From: Sphingomonadales bacterium
GTDB taxonomy: Bacteria > Bacteroidota > Bacteroidia > UBA7662
Direction of reading: 5' to 3'
DNA length: 32,750 nucleotides
NCBI GenBank assembly: GCA_016872215.1
Contig: VHAX01000025.1
Coordinates: 1 to 32,750, forward strand
Shown: positions 1 through 8,454 of the stretch, one piece after another
Layout of the letters: each line of letters opens with the position of its first letter
Position numbering within the stretch: position 1 is the first letter of the stretch
Notes under the pieces: model-generated
Databases searched by the model: none
The model's input: only the letters and a program-made list of their open reading frames with translations
What the model was told of the DNA's origin: nothing
Made by a program: the position numbers and the translations under genes

Positions 1-169
1 CAAACGATTGGATGTGGACGTACAACAATTTTAGACCGCATGAATCACTCAATAACCTACCACCTACTACCTTCATGTTGAAATATGGAAAACTCCACCC
101 ACACCCTGCAGGCCAAACCGAGTTTCCTACATTCCAACATGAAAACAACAAAATTTTAAATAAAAATTA

Positions 170-177
170 TACTTTTG
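170..177 (+). promoter_or_regulatory. Putative -7 promoter element for the CotH-family gene
   Basis: TACTTTTG matches the Bacteroidota primary sigma factor -7 element TAnnTTTG exactly. It lies in an A/T-rich stretch (about 141-180) and would start a transcript near 184, about 60 nt before the CotH start. No convincing TTG -33 element lies at the expected distance. The rest of 1-244 shows no supportable gene. Confidence 0.4.
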
Positions 178-244
178 CATTGAGCTGATTTGGGGAAGGC
201 TTCAATCCCATCCAAAGCACACGCATCACCTTGTCACAAAGCAC

Positions 245-3200
245 ATGCAAGCCAACAACCAGCCCAACACGCCTCAGCTCAACGCACTTCCCGGATTTTA
301 TAGATCGGCTGCAACCTGGGTTGATCGCCAACCTATGGTTCCTCTGCTTGGCTTTTTGATGGGCATTCTGCTGGGCATTTTTCGGATCTACCCGTCTGGC
401 GCGCAGTCGGTGACACCCGCTATGGGATACCTCTACAACGACCAAAGTGTAGCGCGTATTGATGTGATCATGGATCCCGATAGCCTCAACCATATGCTGT
501 TGCAGGCCAATTGGTACACCGACCATGAATACCCGGCCACCTGCATCTTCACCCGCGGAAGTCGCACCGACACCCTCACCCAGGTCGGATTCCGGCTCAG
601 GGGCAACACATCCCGAGGCGCCCAAAAGAAGTCGTTCCGGATTTCCTTCAATACCTTTCAGTCGGGTCGCACCTTCGAAGGGGTCAAGGATCTGAACCTG
701 ATGGGTTCTCACAACGACCCCTCCATTTCGCGTGCCAAGGTGTATACGCTGCTGGCCCGGTCAATAAAAAGCGCATCGCCGAGGGCGGCACATGCACGAC
801 TCTTCATCAACGGCGCGTACCGTGGGTTGTATATCAATATGGAGCACATCAGTGAAGAATTTGTGCAGTTCCGCTACAACAACAACGGGGGGAACCTCTA
901 CAAATGCCTGTGGCCTGCCGACCTCAACTACATCAACACCAACCCCAACTCCTATAAATTCACCTCCGGGGGGCGACGGGCGTATGACCTCACCAACAAC
1001 CAACCGGGCGACGACTACAGCGACCTCGAGCGGTTCATTCGTACACTCAACCAAACCCCGGCGGCATCGACCTACTGCCAGCTCGACACCCTTTTCAACA
1101 TCGAGGAGTTCCTCAGGATGTATGCCATCGACGTACTCGCGGGGCATTGGGATAACTACTACAACAAGAACAACTACTACCTCTACAACAACCAGCGTAC
1201 GCGGCGATTCGAATATTTGCCATACGATATGGACAACACCTTCGGGGTCGACTGGTTCAGCATCAACTGGGCCATCATCAACCCCTATCAGTTCGCCCCC
1301 ACTTCCGAGCCGCGGCCCCTTTTCAATCAGTTGATGGCCAACAATGCAACAAGAGACATATACACCTTTTACCTGCGGCAGGCGGTACAGCGGGCGGCTC
1401 AGGCCGACATCGGAACTGAACTTGACAGCCTGCTGGCGCGGATCACCCCGGCGGCTCTGGCCGACAACTACCGTACGCTCGACTACGGCTTCAGCAACCA
1501 GACCTTTTTGCAGTCATTTACCGCCACCCAGCCCCTCGGGCATGTGAAATTCGGGATTAAACCGTTCCTGACTGCGCGGATCAATTCCATACAAGCGCTG
1601 ATACCGGCCACGTTCAACATCGCCCCTATTGTGCACAGGCCAGAAATCACCCCCCTGTTCGCGGGAATGCCCGGCACCGTCACCGCACAAATTGAGGATG
1701 AACAGCCGACGACCCTACAGGTCGAAGCGCGCTACACCCATCAAGGCCAGGCCGACACCCTCCCGATGTTCGACGACGGTCAGCATGGCGACGAGCAGGC
1801 GGGGGATGGACTATACGGGGCCTTTCTTCCTTCATTTACCCAGGCGGGCCACATCGACCTGCAGGTTTGGGCCCGAGATGCCGCCAATCAGGAGCGATTG
1901 AGGCCTTGCGCCCCGATGCGCCAGTCGATCGACAGTGCTACTTTGCTTTATTTCTGGATGATGGACACGCGCATCCCGAACGACCAGCCCCTGACCGGCC
2001 TCAACAGTACTTTTTCGGCCACAGGCGATACGGCCCGCATCGAATTTTCATCCGCACAAACGGCCTATCCCTATGCCCCAGGTCACCCCCTCTGGCGCAA
2101 GTCATCGCTTGAGCGGCGCAATGCACCCACCCCGTTGAATTATCGGCCACAAGCGGAGGGCGGGGCTACCTACAATGCAGGGGTGATGCGCGGTCTACAG
2201 GTGACCCAGCCCATGTGGACAACTACCCGTTGGAATACGGTCTTGCTGCGCTTGCCCGCCCAAGGTTTTCGCCAGCTGCGCCTGCAGTTTGCGGTGCGCG
2301 ACGAGGGTGCCGCCGACCGCATTCGGGTCGATTATTTCAATCCATCGACCGGGCAATACCAGCGCGACGGCCTGGCCGATACTTTGTTGTCGCTCCTGCC
2401 CACCGGCACCTGGGTGCTGCGGCAGGTCGACCTGTTGAACGTGCCTTTGGCCGGACAATCGCCGCTTTTCACCCTGCGCCTGCGTTTCGACGGCCCTTCG
2501 ATGATGGCCGATCAGGGCAATCGTGTCACTTTCAATAATTTGTCGCTTGAGGGAATTCCCGATCCTTCGGCGGGCAATGCTGGTCCGCTCCGTGGCGTTT
2601 TACGCTACTTGAACACGGCCCAATCACCTATGGTCGGGGTAAGCGTGTGGCTCACCCGTGGCGCAGATACGGTGGGAAGCGCATTGACCCAGGCAAATGG
2701 TGCTTTCGATTTCGGGATGGTGCCGTCGGGCTCGCTCACGTTGTCGGCCAGTTGTAATTTACCATGGGGTGGCGCCAACGCAACCGATGCGCTGATGGTG
2801 GCGCGGCACTTGGGTGGGCAGTCACCCCTCTCCGGAATTCGCCTGGCTGCGGCCGATGTGAACGCCTCCCAGACCGTGAATGCGACCGATGCCCTTCAAA
2901 TTGCGCTGCGCTACACGGGTTCGGGCTTATCCTCGTTCGCAGCGGGTGACTGGAAACTGCCGGTCATCCCCCTCAGCGCGGCGCCAGGCGATACTTTCGC
3001 GTCGTTATCGCAACAGGCCCTTTGCATGGGTGATGTTAACGGGAGTTATACCCCCCTCCCATTGGTGCCGCCCCCCACGGGTGGGCCGCTCGCGGAGCGT
3101 GGTGAGGTTGTGGTTTCGGCGGATGGCTCCATTTGTTGGCCGGTGTTTCTGGAGGGGGTTTCGGGAAGGGTGGGTGCCGCAAGCCTTGAATTTTGGCTGC

Positions 3201-3706
3201 CACGTGGGGCTTTAGTTCGCTCTGTGTCTATGGCGTGCCGGGCGCCGGGCGATACTGTACTTTGGTATGCCGAGGGTCGCCTCCTTCGGGTGGCCTGGTA
3301 TGCCCTGGGTGGCTGTGATCCGGTCGACTCCCTTCCCTGGTTGTGGTTGACCACGGTGGGGGATGAAGGTGGGCCATTGGTGTTGCGTGATGCCTCCGAA
3401 TTGAGTGACCCACAGGCACGGGTGTTAGCCGGGTGGCGACTTCTGGCACCCACTGCCAAGGGTATGAACGGCTCCTCAATCTTGCTGTATCCCAATCCGG
3501 CCCGCGATCGGATCACGCTCGAGTTGCCCGGTGGTGCCGATCAGTTGGAGTTTGTGGATGTGGCAGGCCGCCGTCTTCGTTTGTGGGAGGGTCCCGTCCC
3601 TGCCTATTCAGAGTGGTCGCTCGAGGGTATCCCGGCCGGCATCTATCTGCTGCGGGCCTGGATCGCAGGACAACCCATCAGCACCCGCCTTCGGGTGGAT
3701 GATTAG
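245..3706 (+). CDS. Secreted CotH-family protein with dockerin-like repeats and T9SS sorting domain
   Basis: A 1153-residue exported protein. A hydrophobic segment at about residues 33-50 ending in a GAQS-like cleavage region is the probable signal peptide; an ATG at 335 would give a shorter n-region and is an alternative start. The CotH kinase-like domain covers about 70-450, with NGAYRGLYINMEH near 189-201 and the YDMDNTFG metal-binding type motif near 327-334. The middle holds a choice-of-anchor/beta-sandwich type region that I cannot assign. At about 842-893 two repeats carrying NATDAL resemble dockerin type I repeats. The last 75 residues (LYPNP near 1080, then GIPAGIYLLRA) form a type A T9SS C-terminal domain, so the protein should cross the outer membrane and be released or attached to the surface. 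CotH proteins phosphorylate spore coat proteins in Bacillus; the substrate here is unknown. Identification of CotH and T9SS domains is firm; function is not. Confidence 0.88.
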   Translation: MQANNQPNTPQLNALPGFYRSAATWVDRQPMVPLLGFLMGILLGIFRIYPSGAQSVTPAMGYLYNDQSVARIDVIMDPDSLNHMLLQANWYTDHEYPATCIFTRGSRTDTLTQVGFRLRGNTSRGAQKKSFRISFNTFQSGRTFEGVKDLNLMGSHNDPSISRAKVYTLLARSIKSASPRAAHARLFINGAYRGLYINMEHISEEFVQFRYNNNGGNLYKCLWPADLNYINTNPNSYKFTSGGRRAYDLTNNQPGDDYSDLERFIRTLNQTPAASTYCQLDTLFNIEEFLRMYAIDVLAGHWDNYYNKNNYYLYNNQRTRRFEYLPYDMDNTFGVDWFSINWAIINPYQFAPTSEPRPLFNQLMANNATRDIYTFYLRQAVQRAAQADIGTELDSLLARITPAALADNYRTLDYGFSNQTFLQSFTATQPLGHVKFGIKPFLTARINSIQALIPATFNIAPIVHRPEITPLFAGMPGTVTAQIEDEQPTTLQVEARYTHQGQADTLPMFDDGQHGDEQAGDGLYGAFLPSFTQAGHIDLQVWARDAANQERLRPCAPMRQSIDSATLLYFWMMDTRIPNDQPLTGLNSTFSATGDTARIEFSSAQTAYPYAPGHPLWRKSSLERRNAPTPLNYRPQAEGGATYNAGVMRGLQVTQPMWTTTRWNTVLLRLPAQGFRQLRLQFAVRDEGAADRIRVDYFNPSTGQYQRDGLADTLLSLLPTGTWVLRQVDLLNVPLAGQSPLFTLRLRFDGPSMMADQGNRVTFNNLSLEGIPDPSAGNAGPLRGVLRYLNTAQSPMVGVSVWLTRGADTVGSALTQANGAFDFGMVPSGSLTLSASCNLPWGGANATDALMVARHLGGQSPLSGIRLAAADVNASQTVNATDALQIALRYTGSGLSSFAAGDWKLPVIPLSAAPGDTFASLSQQALCMGDVNGSYTPLPLVPPPTGGPLAERGEVVVSADGSICWPVFLEGVSGRVGAASLEFWLPRGALVRSVSMACRAPGDTVLWYAEGRLLRVAWYALGGCDPVDSLPWLWLTTVGDEGGPLVLRDASELSDPQARVLAGWRLLAPTAKGMNGSSILLYPNPARDRITLELPGGADQLEFVDVAGRRLRLWEGPVPAYSEWSLEGIPAGIYLLRAWIAGQPISTRLRVDD

Positions 3707-3757
3707 TGGTATGTAGGATGTTTGTTGAATTCTAGGAGCAATGGTTTGGACAAACAA

Positions 3758-4534
3758 TCAATAATCGTCCACCGCGAGTGTTTGATCTGTTGTATTCTGA
3801 TGCTTGGGCATGTCATTTGACGGCACTTGTTCATCGAAGTCGACAGATTTGGCCGTTTGCGCTGCCACTGCGGGGGGCGACCACATTCCGGCGGACAACA
3901 ACGCTGTTTCGAGCGCAGCAATCCGCGCTTCCAATTGGGCTACACGCGATTTCAGCGGCTCCGAATGATCGTCGCCCTGAGAAAGCGCTGTGTCGCCGTG
4001 TGACGGGCCCGACACCATAGAAATATCGATCGGGGCGAACAGATGCGCAAAACGCGCTTCTTTTTGTCCGGGCGCCTTGCCGATTGATTGCACATATGGG
4101 GGGTCATTTTGGCTGAGCTTTTCGAGTGTCGCCATCACCTCCGACAGGTCTTTGAAGTCGTATAACCGATTTGAGAGCGTACGAATTTCCCCGGCGGTCA
4201 GCGGGCCGCGCAGGAACAGCAGGGTCAAAACGGCGACTTCGGAGGGTAATAAAGGGTATTTCACCGCCAAATTGTGGCGGAATTTGGGCACACGACCATC
4301 GCCCAAAACCCGGGTGAGCAGGTCTTTGCGACGAAGCGCATCCACGGTGAAGTTCACAGTGGCCTGGCTGTATGACACCACCGGGTCGCGCGAGGTTTTC
4401 TGGTTGCAGGCGGTGGTGAGCGAGACTAGACTCAGGGGGTATAACACGGGTGTGGTTCTCGATTTTTCCATCAGCGATCCAAGTACCCGAATTTCTTCGG
4501 CGCTTAATTGGGGTAGGGAGGTGGCGTTCGACAT
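3758..4534 (-). CDS. YceH-family (DUF480) winged-helix protein
   Basis: A 258-residue protein matching the YceH/DUF480 family: it opens with LSAEEIRVLGSLMEKSRTTP and continues with YPLSLVSLTTACNQKTSRDP, both family signatures. A second winged-helix-like half follows (LLPSEVAVLTLLFLRGPLTAGEIRTLS is the core, about residues 95-120). The family typically runs a little over 200 residues; here an extra C-terminal tail of about 50 residues includes a short heptad-like segment (SRVAQLEARIAALETALL) that could form a coiled coil. The molecular role of YceH is unknown; DNA binding is suggested by the fold. It is downstream of gmhA and gmhB on the same strand, with a 37-nt gap, and may be co-transcribed. 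It converges with the CotH gene. Confidence 0.85.
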   Translation of the reverse strand: MSNATSLPQLSAEEIRVLGSLMEKSRTTPVLYPLSLVSLTTACNQKTSRDPVVSYSQATVNFTVDALRRKDLLTRVLGDGRVPKFRHNLAVKYPLLPSEVAVLTLLFLRGPLTAGEIRTLSNRLYDFKDLSEVMATLEKLSQNDPPYVQSIGKAPGQKEARFAHLFAPIDISMVSGPSHGDTALSQGDDHSEPLKSRVAQLEARIAALETALLSAGMWSPPAVAAQTAKSVDFDEQVPSNDMPKHQNTTDQTLAVDDY

Positions 4535-4571
4535 ACCACAAAAATACGCGTTTAAATGGATCCTTAGGGCT

Positions 4572-5132
4572 TTATATCAAAAAATCCATGACCGAAAACA
4601 GGCTTTCGATGATGTGTGTATGCGAACCTTTGGAGGGGCGAGGTATGCTTGTCGTATTCAGCCCTTCGGAGGTGAACAACAGCAGGCGTGTGGCGATACC
4701 TGCTGCCCGTGCAGCGGCCATGTCACGCTCCGAATCGCCTAACATAATGGAGGCTGATGGGGCGATTTCATAATCCGAGAGTGCCTCGAGGATCATGCCC
4801 GGATTGGGCTTTCGCCTGAGGCTGTCGACAGTCTGACCTTCTGCATCGAGTTGCGGCGCATCCCCACAATAATAGGTATGGGAGATGGGGGCGTTTTCAT
4901 CGAGAAAGTGTTGGTGGATGAATGCCTGCACGCGCTGGTAATCCGATTCGCTAAACAGCCCTCGCCCGATTCCCGATTGGTTGGTCACCACTATCAAGCG
5001 ATACCCCGCCACCCGTGCCGCCCGGCAGAGTTCGAAAATGCCAGGCATCCAAACCAGATCCTGCACGCGGTGCACGTAGCCATCGTCGCGGTTGATGATG
5101 CCGTCGCGGTCGAGGAACAGGGCTTTATTCAT
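4572..5132 (-). CDS. gmhB: D-glycero-beta-D-manno-heptose-1,7-bisphosphate 7-phosphatase (GmhB-like HAD phosphatase)
   Basis: A 186-residue HAD-superfamily phosphatase. Motif I is FLDRDGIIN (nucleophile D8, acid/base D10), motif II lies in VVTNQSGIGRG (49-58), motif III is RKPNPGM (K108) and motif IV is LGDSERDM (D133). These and the length fit GmhB, which removes the C7 phosphate in ADP-heptose synthesis for LPS; the closely related HisB N-terminal domain is the main alternative. The adjacent gmhA (18 nt upstream) supports the heptose role. Oddity: GmhB normally carries a zinc site of the type CxH...CxC between motifs II and III. Here only C89 remains; the His position is D91 and the CxC pair before RKP is replaced by residues around D103-L105. 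Zinc binding is therefore probably lost or altered. Confidence 0.82.
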   Translation of the reverse strand: MNKALFLDRDGIINRDDGYVHRVQDLVWMPGIFELCRAARVAGYRLIVVTNQSGIGRGLFSESDYQRVQAFIHQHFLDENAPISHTYYCGDAPQLDAEGQTVDSLRRKPNPGMILEALSDYEIAPSASIMLGDSERDMAAARAAGIATRLLLFTSEGLNTTSIPRPSKGSHTHIIESLFSVMDFLI

Positions 5133-5150
5133 GCCTGAACGGGGGATCGT

Positions 5151-5741
5151 TTAGGGATGGGGGAAAAGCGCCGATTCAACGGCTCCGCAAATAATGTGGC
5201 CAAACAACAAGTGCCCTTCCTGAATGCGTGGGGTTTCGGTCGATGGCACTTGCAGCAGGTGATCACATAGCGCGCCCATGGCACCGCCCGATTGTCCTCC
5301 GAAACCCACTCGTGTGAGTCCACCCACCCCGGCGGCCTCCAGAGCCCGCAGAATATTGGGTGATGAGCCTGAGGTGGAATACACCATCAGCACATCCCCT
5401 TTCTTGCCCAGAGCCTCCACCTGTCGCGCAAAAACCTGTTCGTAGCCGTAGTCGTTGCCCACCGCTGTGATGATGCTGCTGTCGGTGGTGAGTGCCACAG
5501 CCGGCAGTGCTAGGCGGTGGCACGCGAATCGACCCACATATTCGGCCGCCATATGCTGTGCATCGGCCGCGCTGCCGCCATTTCCGGCCAGGAGGATTTT
5601 CCCACCACTCTTGAGGGAGTTGAGTACGGTCTCCACGACCGCTTCGAGTTGCGCTACCAGAGTGGGATGATGTATAAGGGCTGCATGCAGGTCGCGTGAC
5701 GCTTCCAAATCGCGAAGTACAGCCAGTTGCGTAGGGTTCAT
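5151..5741 (-). CDS. gmhA: Sedoheptulose-7-phosphate isomerase
   Basis: A 196-residue SIS-domain protein, the normal size for GmhA, which converts sedoheptulose 7-phosphate to D-glycero-D-manno-heptose 7-phosphate in the cytoplasm, the first step to ADP-heptose. The signature LAGNGGSAADAQHMAAEY covers residues 51-68. Expected zinc/catalytic residues are visible: H63 and E67 in that motif, Q174 and H182 in the QEGHLLFGH segment. The phosphate-binding loop STSGSSPN is at 122-129. It is the first gene of a minus-strand group with gmhB and the yceH-like gene, and an exact TAnnTTTG element lies about 48 nt upstream of the start. Confidence 0.93.
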   Translation of the reverse strand: MNPTQLAVLRDLEASRDLHAALIHHPTLVAQLEAVVETVLNSLKSGGKILLAGNGGSAADAQHMAAEYVGRFACHRLALPAVALTTDSSIITAVGNDYGYEQVFARQVEALGKKGDVLMVYSTSGSSPNILRALEAAGVGGLTRVGFGGQSGGAMGALCDHLLQVPSTETPRIQEGHLLFGHIICGAVESALFPHP

Positions 5742-5788
5742 GATTGATGTGGGGTATGGTGGATGGGAGGGTCGGTCGGTTAGATTAA

Positions 5789-5796
5789 CAAATGTA
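5789..5796 (-). promoter_or_regulatory. Putative -7 promoter element for the gmhA-gmhB operon
   Basis: On the minus strand TACATTTG matches TAnnTTTG exactly. The predicted start of transcription near 5782 leaves a leader of about 40 nt before gmhA. TTG triplets occur upstream but at 26 nt or more, further than the usual spacing. Confidence 0.4.
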
Positions 5797-5941
5797 CGGC
5801 TCTGTGCGCCTTGGCAGAACTACAACAAATTGGGTGCAATGAAAAAGGTGTGGGGGATTATAGGGCTTATTGATTTTCCCCGTCCCCATCCCCATGAGAT
5901 GCCTGGATTTCCTCGGTCACTGAATTTGGAACACAGAAACT

Positions 5942-5978
5942 AAAAAACCCCATTCCTGGTGTTGAAATGGGGTTTTTT
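5942..5978 (-). terminator. Rho-independent terminator after tRNA-Glu (works in both directions by symmetry)
   Basis: A near-perfect inverted repeat with arms AAAAAACCCCATT (5942-5954) and AATGGGGTTTTTT (5966-5978) and an 11-nt loop. Read on the minus strand it follows the tRNA 3' end within a few bases and ends in six T residues. Confidence 0.8.
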
Positions 5979-5979
5979 G

Positions 5980-6051
5980 TAGTCCGTAGGGGAATCGAAC
6001 CCCTGTTACCAGAATGAAAATCTGGTGTCCTAACCCCTAGACGAACGGACC
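5980..6051 (-). tRNA. tRNA-Glu (anticodon UUC)
   Basis: Read on the minus strand this folds into a full cloverleaf of 72 nt. The acceptor arms GGTCCGT and ACGGACT pair, with a G-U at the first pair. The anticodon stem CCAGA/TCTGG closes the loop TTTTCAT with anticodon TTC. The T arm is AGGGG-TTCGATT-CCCCT, and the D arm includes CTAGGGGTTAG. The discriminator base is A and the CCA end is not encoded. Confidence 0.96.
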
Positions 6052-6066
6052 ATCGTTTAAGGCGTG

Positions 6067-6097
6067 CGAAGATACAAGAATCGAAATTATTTTCCAA
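6067..6097 (-). promoter_or_regulatory. Putative promoter of the tRNA-Glu gene
   Basis: On the minus strand a TTG (6097-6095) is followed after 20 nt by TATCTTCG (6074-6067), which resembles the Bacteroidota TTG-N19-21-TAnnTTTG promoter with C for T at one position. Transcription would start close to 6060, a few bases before the mature tRNA end. Confidence 0.5.
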
Positions 6098-6156
6098 GAG
6101 CAACCCGGAAAAATCAGCCTATACACGATTGCAGACGTAAGCACACGTTTTTCTGC

Positions 6157-6187
6157 TTGTGCCGCCCCCGATTTTAGCGTAATTTCG
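6157..6187 (+). promoter_or_regulatory. Putative promoter of gap-pgk
   Basis: TTG (6157-6159), a 20-nt spacer and TAATTTCG (6180-6187). This is the same layout and the same TTCG variant seen at the divergent tRNA-Glu promoter. The predicted leader to the gap start is about 43 nt, and its last part is A/T-rich. Confidence 0.5.
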
Positions 6188-6236
6188 CAGCTTCAAAAAT
6201 TGAATGTTGAATCCAAAAAATTGAATTTATTAACCT

Positions 6237-7235
6237 ATGAATAAAACCCGCATTGCCATCAATGGATTTGGCCGCATTGGTAGACTCGCTTTTCGCTTTC
6301 TGATGAAGAACCCACAGGTTGAAGTGGTCGGCATCAATGACCTCACCGAGCCGAAAGTATTGGCTCATCTGCTCAAATTCGATTCGGTGCACGGACGATA
6401 CCCCGGCACGGTAGGCTGTGAGGGGCAAAACCTGATGGTAGACGGACAAATCATCCCGATTTCGGCCGAGAAAGATCCGGCAGCCTTGCCCTGGTCGAAA
6501 ATCGGGGTAGATGTGGTTATTGAATCGACCGGTCGCTTCACAGATCACGAAAAGGCCGGCCTGCACCTGCAGGCAGGGGCGCGCAAAGTGATTATTTCCG
6601 CACCCGCGACAGGTGATGTAAAAACCATCGTGATGGGTGTTAATGATTCGGATGTGCTGGGAAGTGATACCATATTATCCAATGCCAGCTGCACCACCAA
6701 CTGCCTCGCACCCATGGTGAAAGTGCTCGACGATCATTGGGGTGTGGAAAGCGGCTTTATGACCACCATACATGCCTACACGGCCGATCAAAATCTGCAG
6801 GACGCGCCCCACAAGGATCTGCGCCGCGCCCGTGCGGCAGCAGCCAGCATCGTGCCCACCTCCACGGGTGCCGCGAAGGCTGTCGGACTCGTACTGCCGC
6901 ACCTGAAAGGCAAACTCAACGGCAATGCCATGCGAGTGCCTGTGCCCGATGGCTCGGTAACCGATTTCACGGTTCAACTGAAGCGCCCGGCTACGGTAAC
7001 AGAGGTGAATGACGCATTTCGTGCCGCCGCAGAGGGATCGCTTAAAGGCATCCTGCACTATGAAACCGATCCCATCGTGTCGGTCGACATCCTCGGAAAC
7101 CCCCACAGCTGCATATTCGACAGCGAACTCACCATGGTTATCGGCCAGACGGTGAAGGTGGTGGGGTGGTACGACAACGAGTGCGGCTACAGCGCACGGA
7201 TTGCGGAGTTGGCGACCCGTGTAGGGAAGCAGTGA
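6237..7235 (+). CDS. gapA: Glyceraldehyde-3-phosphate dehydrogenase, type I
   Basis: A 332-residue protein, full length for the family. It opens with the Rossmann segment IAINGFGRIGRLAFR and has the catalytic motif SNASCTTNCLAP with nucleophile C152; the C-terminal signature WYDNECGYSARI is present. It oxidises glyceraldehyde 3-phosphate to 1,3-bisphosphoglycerate with NAD(P)+ in cytoplasmic glycolysis. pgk, encoding the next enzyme, follows after 25 nt, so the pair is almost certainly one transcript. The ATG at 6237 follows an A/T-rich leader with no Shine-Dalgarno sequence, as is usual in Bacteroidota. Nothing in the sequence suggests a defect. Confidence 0.97.
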   Translation: MNKTRIAINGFGRIGRLAFRFLMKNPQVEVVGINDLTEPKVLAHLLKFDSVHGRYPGTVGCEGQNLMVDGQIIPISAEKDPAALPWSKIGVDVVIESTGRFTDHEKAGLHLQAGARKVIISAPATGDVKTIVMGVNDSDVLGSDTILSNASCTTNCLAPMVKVLDDHWGVESGFMTTIHAYTADQNLQDAPHKDLRRARAAAASIVPTSTGAAKAVGLVLPHLKGKLNGNAMRVPVPDGSVTDFTVQLKRPATVTEVNDAFRAAAEGSLKGILHYETDPIVSVDILGNPHSCIFDSELTMVIGQTVKVVGWYDNECGYSARIAELATRVGKQ

Positions 7236-7260
7236 TTCCCAATACATAAACCGAAATCCA

Positions 7261-8454
7261 ATGAGAAGCCTCTCAACCTTGTCACTCGCAGGGAAGCGGG
7301 TGCTGATGCGCGTCGATTTCAACGTGCCGCTCCATAAGGAAACCCACGAGGTAACCGACGACACGCGCATCCGGGCGGCGCTGCCTAGCATCCGGCATAT
7401 ATTGGAGCAGCCCGGCACCTCTCTGGTGCTGATGTCGCACCTCGGCCGGCCCAAGGGGAGTCCGGAGGAAAAGTACTCACTTCGTCCCGTTTTACCTGTA
7501 TTGGCTGAACTGTTGGGGCAACCGGTACAGTTCGCCCCCGATTGTGTGGGTGAAGAGGCATTTCGTTTGTCGCAGCAACTACCACCCGGTGTGGTGCTTC
7601 TGCTGGAAAATGTGCGGTTCTATCCCGAAGAGGAGCAGGGCAACCCCGACTTCGCGGAACGTTTGTCGAGGCACGGCTCGGTTTATGTCAACGACGCCTT
7701 CGGGGCAGCTCACCGCGAACATGCATCAACTGCTACGGTGGCCCGGTTTTTTGGCGACAACAAAGCGGCGGGTTTCCTGATGGAAACTGAGGTTAAGAAT
7801 GCCGATAAGGTCATGGAGCAGGCCGAACGCCCCTTTACTGCCATCATGGGCGGTGCCAAGGTGTCCGACAAGATTCTGATCATCGAGAACCTCATGAACC
7901 GGGTCGACAACCTAATCATTGTAGGGGCTATGGCCTACACCTTTATGCGGGCCATGGGTGGACAAACGGGCGCCTCTTTGTGTGAGGAGGATAAGTTGGA
8001 CTTGGCCCGCACCCTGATGCAGAAAGCAGGGCAGCGGGGTGTTCGATTGTTGCTTCCGGTCGATACGGTGGCTGCCGACCGCTTTGCGGCGGATGCAGTG
8101 ACCCTTGTGGTGCCCAGTCATGAAATTCCGGAGGGTTGGATGGGACTGGATATCGGCCCCCAAGCTGCCGAGGAAATCGGCGCACTCATCAAGAGCAGCC
8201 GCACCCTGCTGTGGAACGGTCCGGCCGGCGTTTTTGAAATGGAACCTTTTTCGGGCGGGTCCCGTGCCTTGGCACAGGCCGTGGCCTCGGCCACATCCCA
8301 GGGCGCATTCAGCCTGATCGGGGGTGGTGATTCAGCGGCAGCGGTCAACACCTTCGGCTTGTCGACCCAAATGAGCTATGTGAGTACAGGTGGGGGTGCC
8401 CTCCTGGAGTATATGGAGGGCAAAACCCTCCCGGGCGTCGTAGCCCTTTCGTAG
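7261..8454 (+). CDS. pgk: Phosphoglycerate kinase
   Basis: A 397-residue protein, the usual size. Visible signatures are RVDFNVPL near residues 17-24, MSHLGRPKG (phosphoglycerate-binding region), ENVRFYPEE, NDAFGAAHREHAST, the MGGAKVSDKI block, and the nucleotide-binding glycine-rich IGGGDSAAAV with STGGGALLEYMEGK close to the C-terminus. It transfers the acyl phosphate of 1,3-bisphosphoglycerate to ADP. It is the second gene of the gap-pgk pair and is followed by a 457-nt non-coding stretch before mraZ, so it probably ends its own transcription unit. Confidence 0.97.
   Translation: MRSLSTLSLAGKRVLMRVDFNVPLHKETHEVTDDTRIRAALPSIRHILEQPGTSLVLMSHLGRPKGSPEEKYSLRPVLPVLAELLGQPVQFAPDCVGEEAFRLSQQLPPGVVLLLENVRFYPEEEQGNPDFAERLSRHGSVYVNDAFGAAHREHASTATVARFFGDNKAAGFLMETEVKNADKVMEQAERPFTAIMGGAKVSDKILIIENLMNRVDNLIIVGAMAYTFMRAMGGQTGASLCEEDKLDLARTLMQKAGQRGVRLLLPVDTVAADRFAADAVTLVVPSHEIPEGWMGLDIGPQAAEEIGALIKSSRTLLWNGPAGVFEMEPFSGGSRALAQAVASATSQGAFSLIGGGDSAAAVNTFGLSTQMSYVSTGGGALLEYMEGKTLPGVVALS

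Noticed and set aside
2-34. Possible C-terminal end of an upstream gene (ten residues, then TAG)
   Set aside because: Too short to distinguish from chance; no recognisable motif.
3720-3755. Inverted repeat GTTTGT/ACAAAC between the convergent CotH and yceH-like genes
   Set aside because: Six bases with a 24-nt loop and no T-tract; too weak to call a terminator.
6675-7454. Long antisense open frame opposite gap and pgk
   Set aside because: A shadow of GC-rich coding sequence on the other strand; the sense genes are unmistakable.
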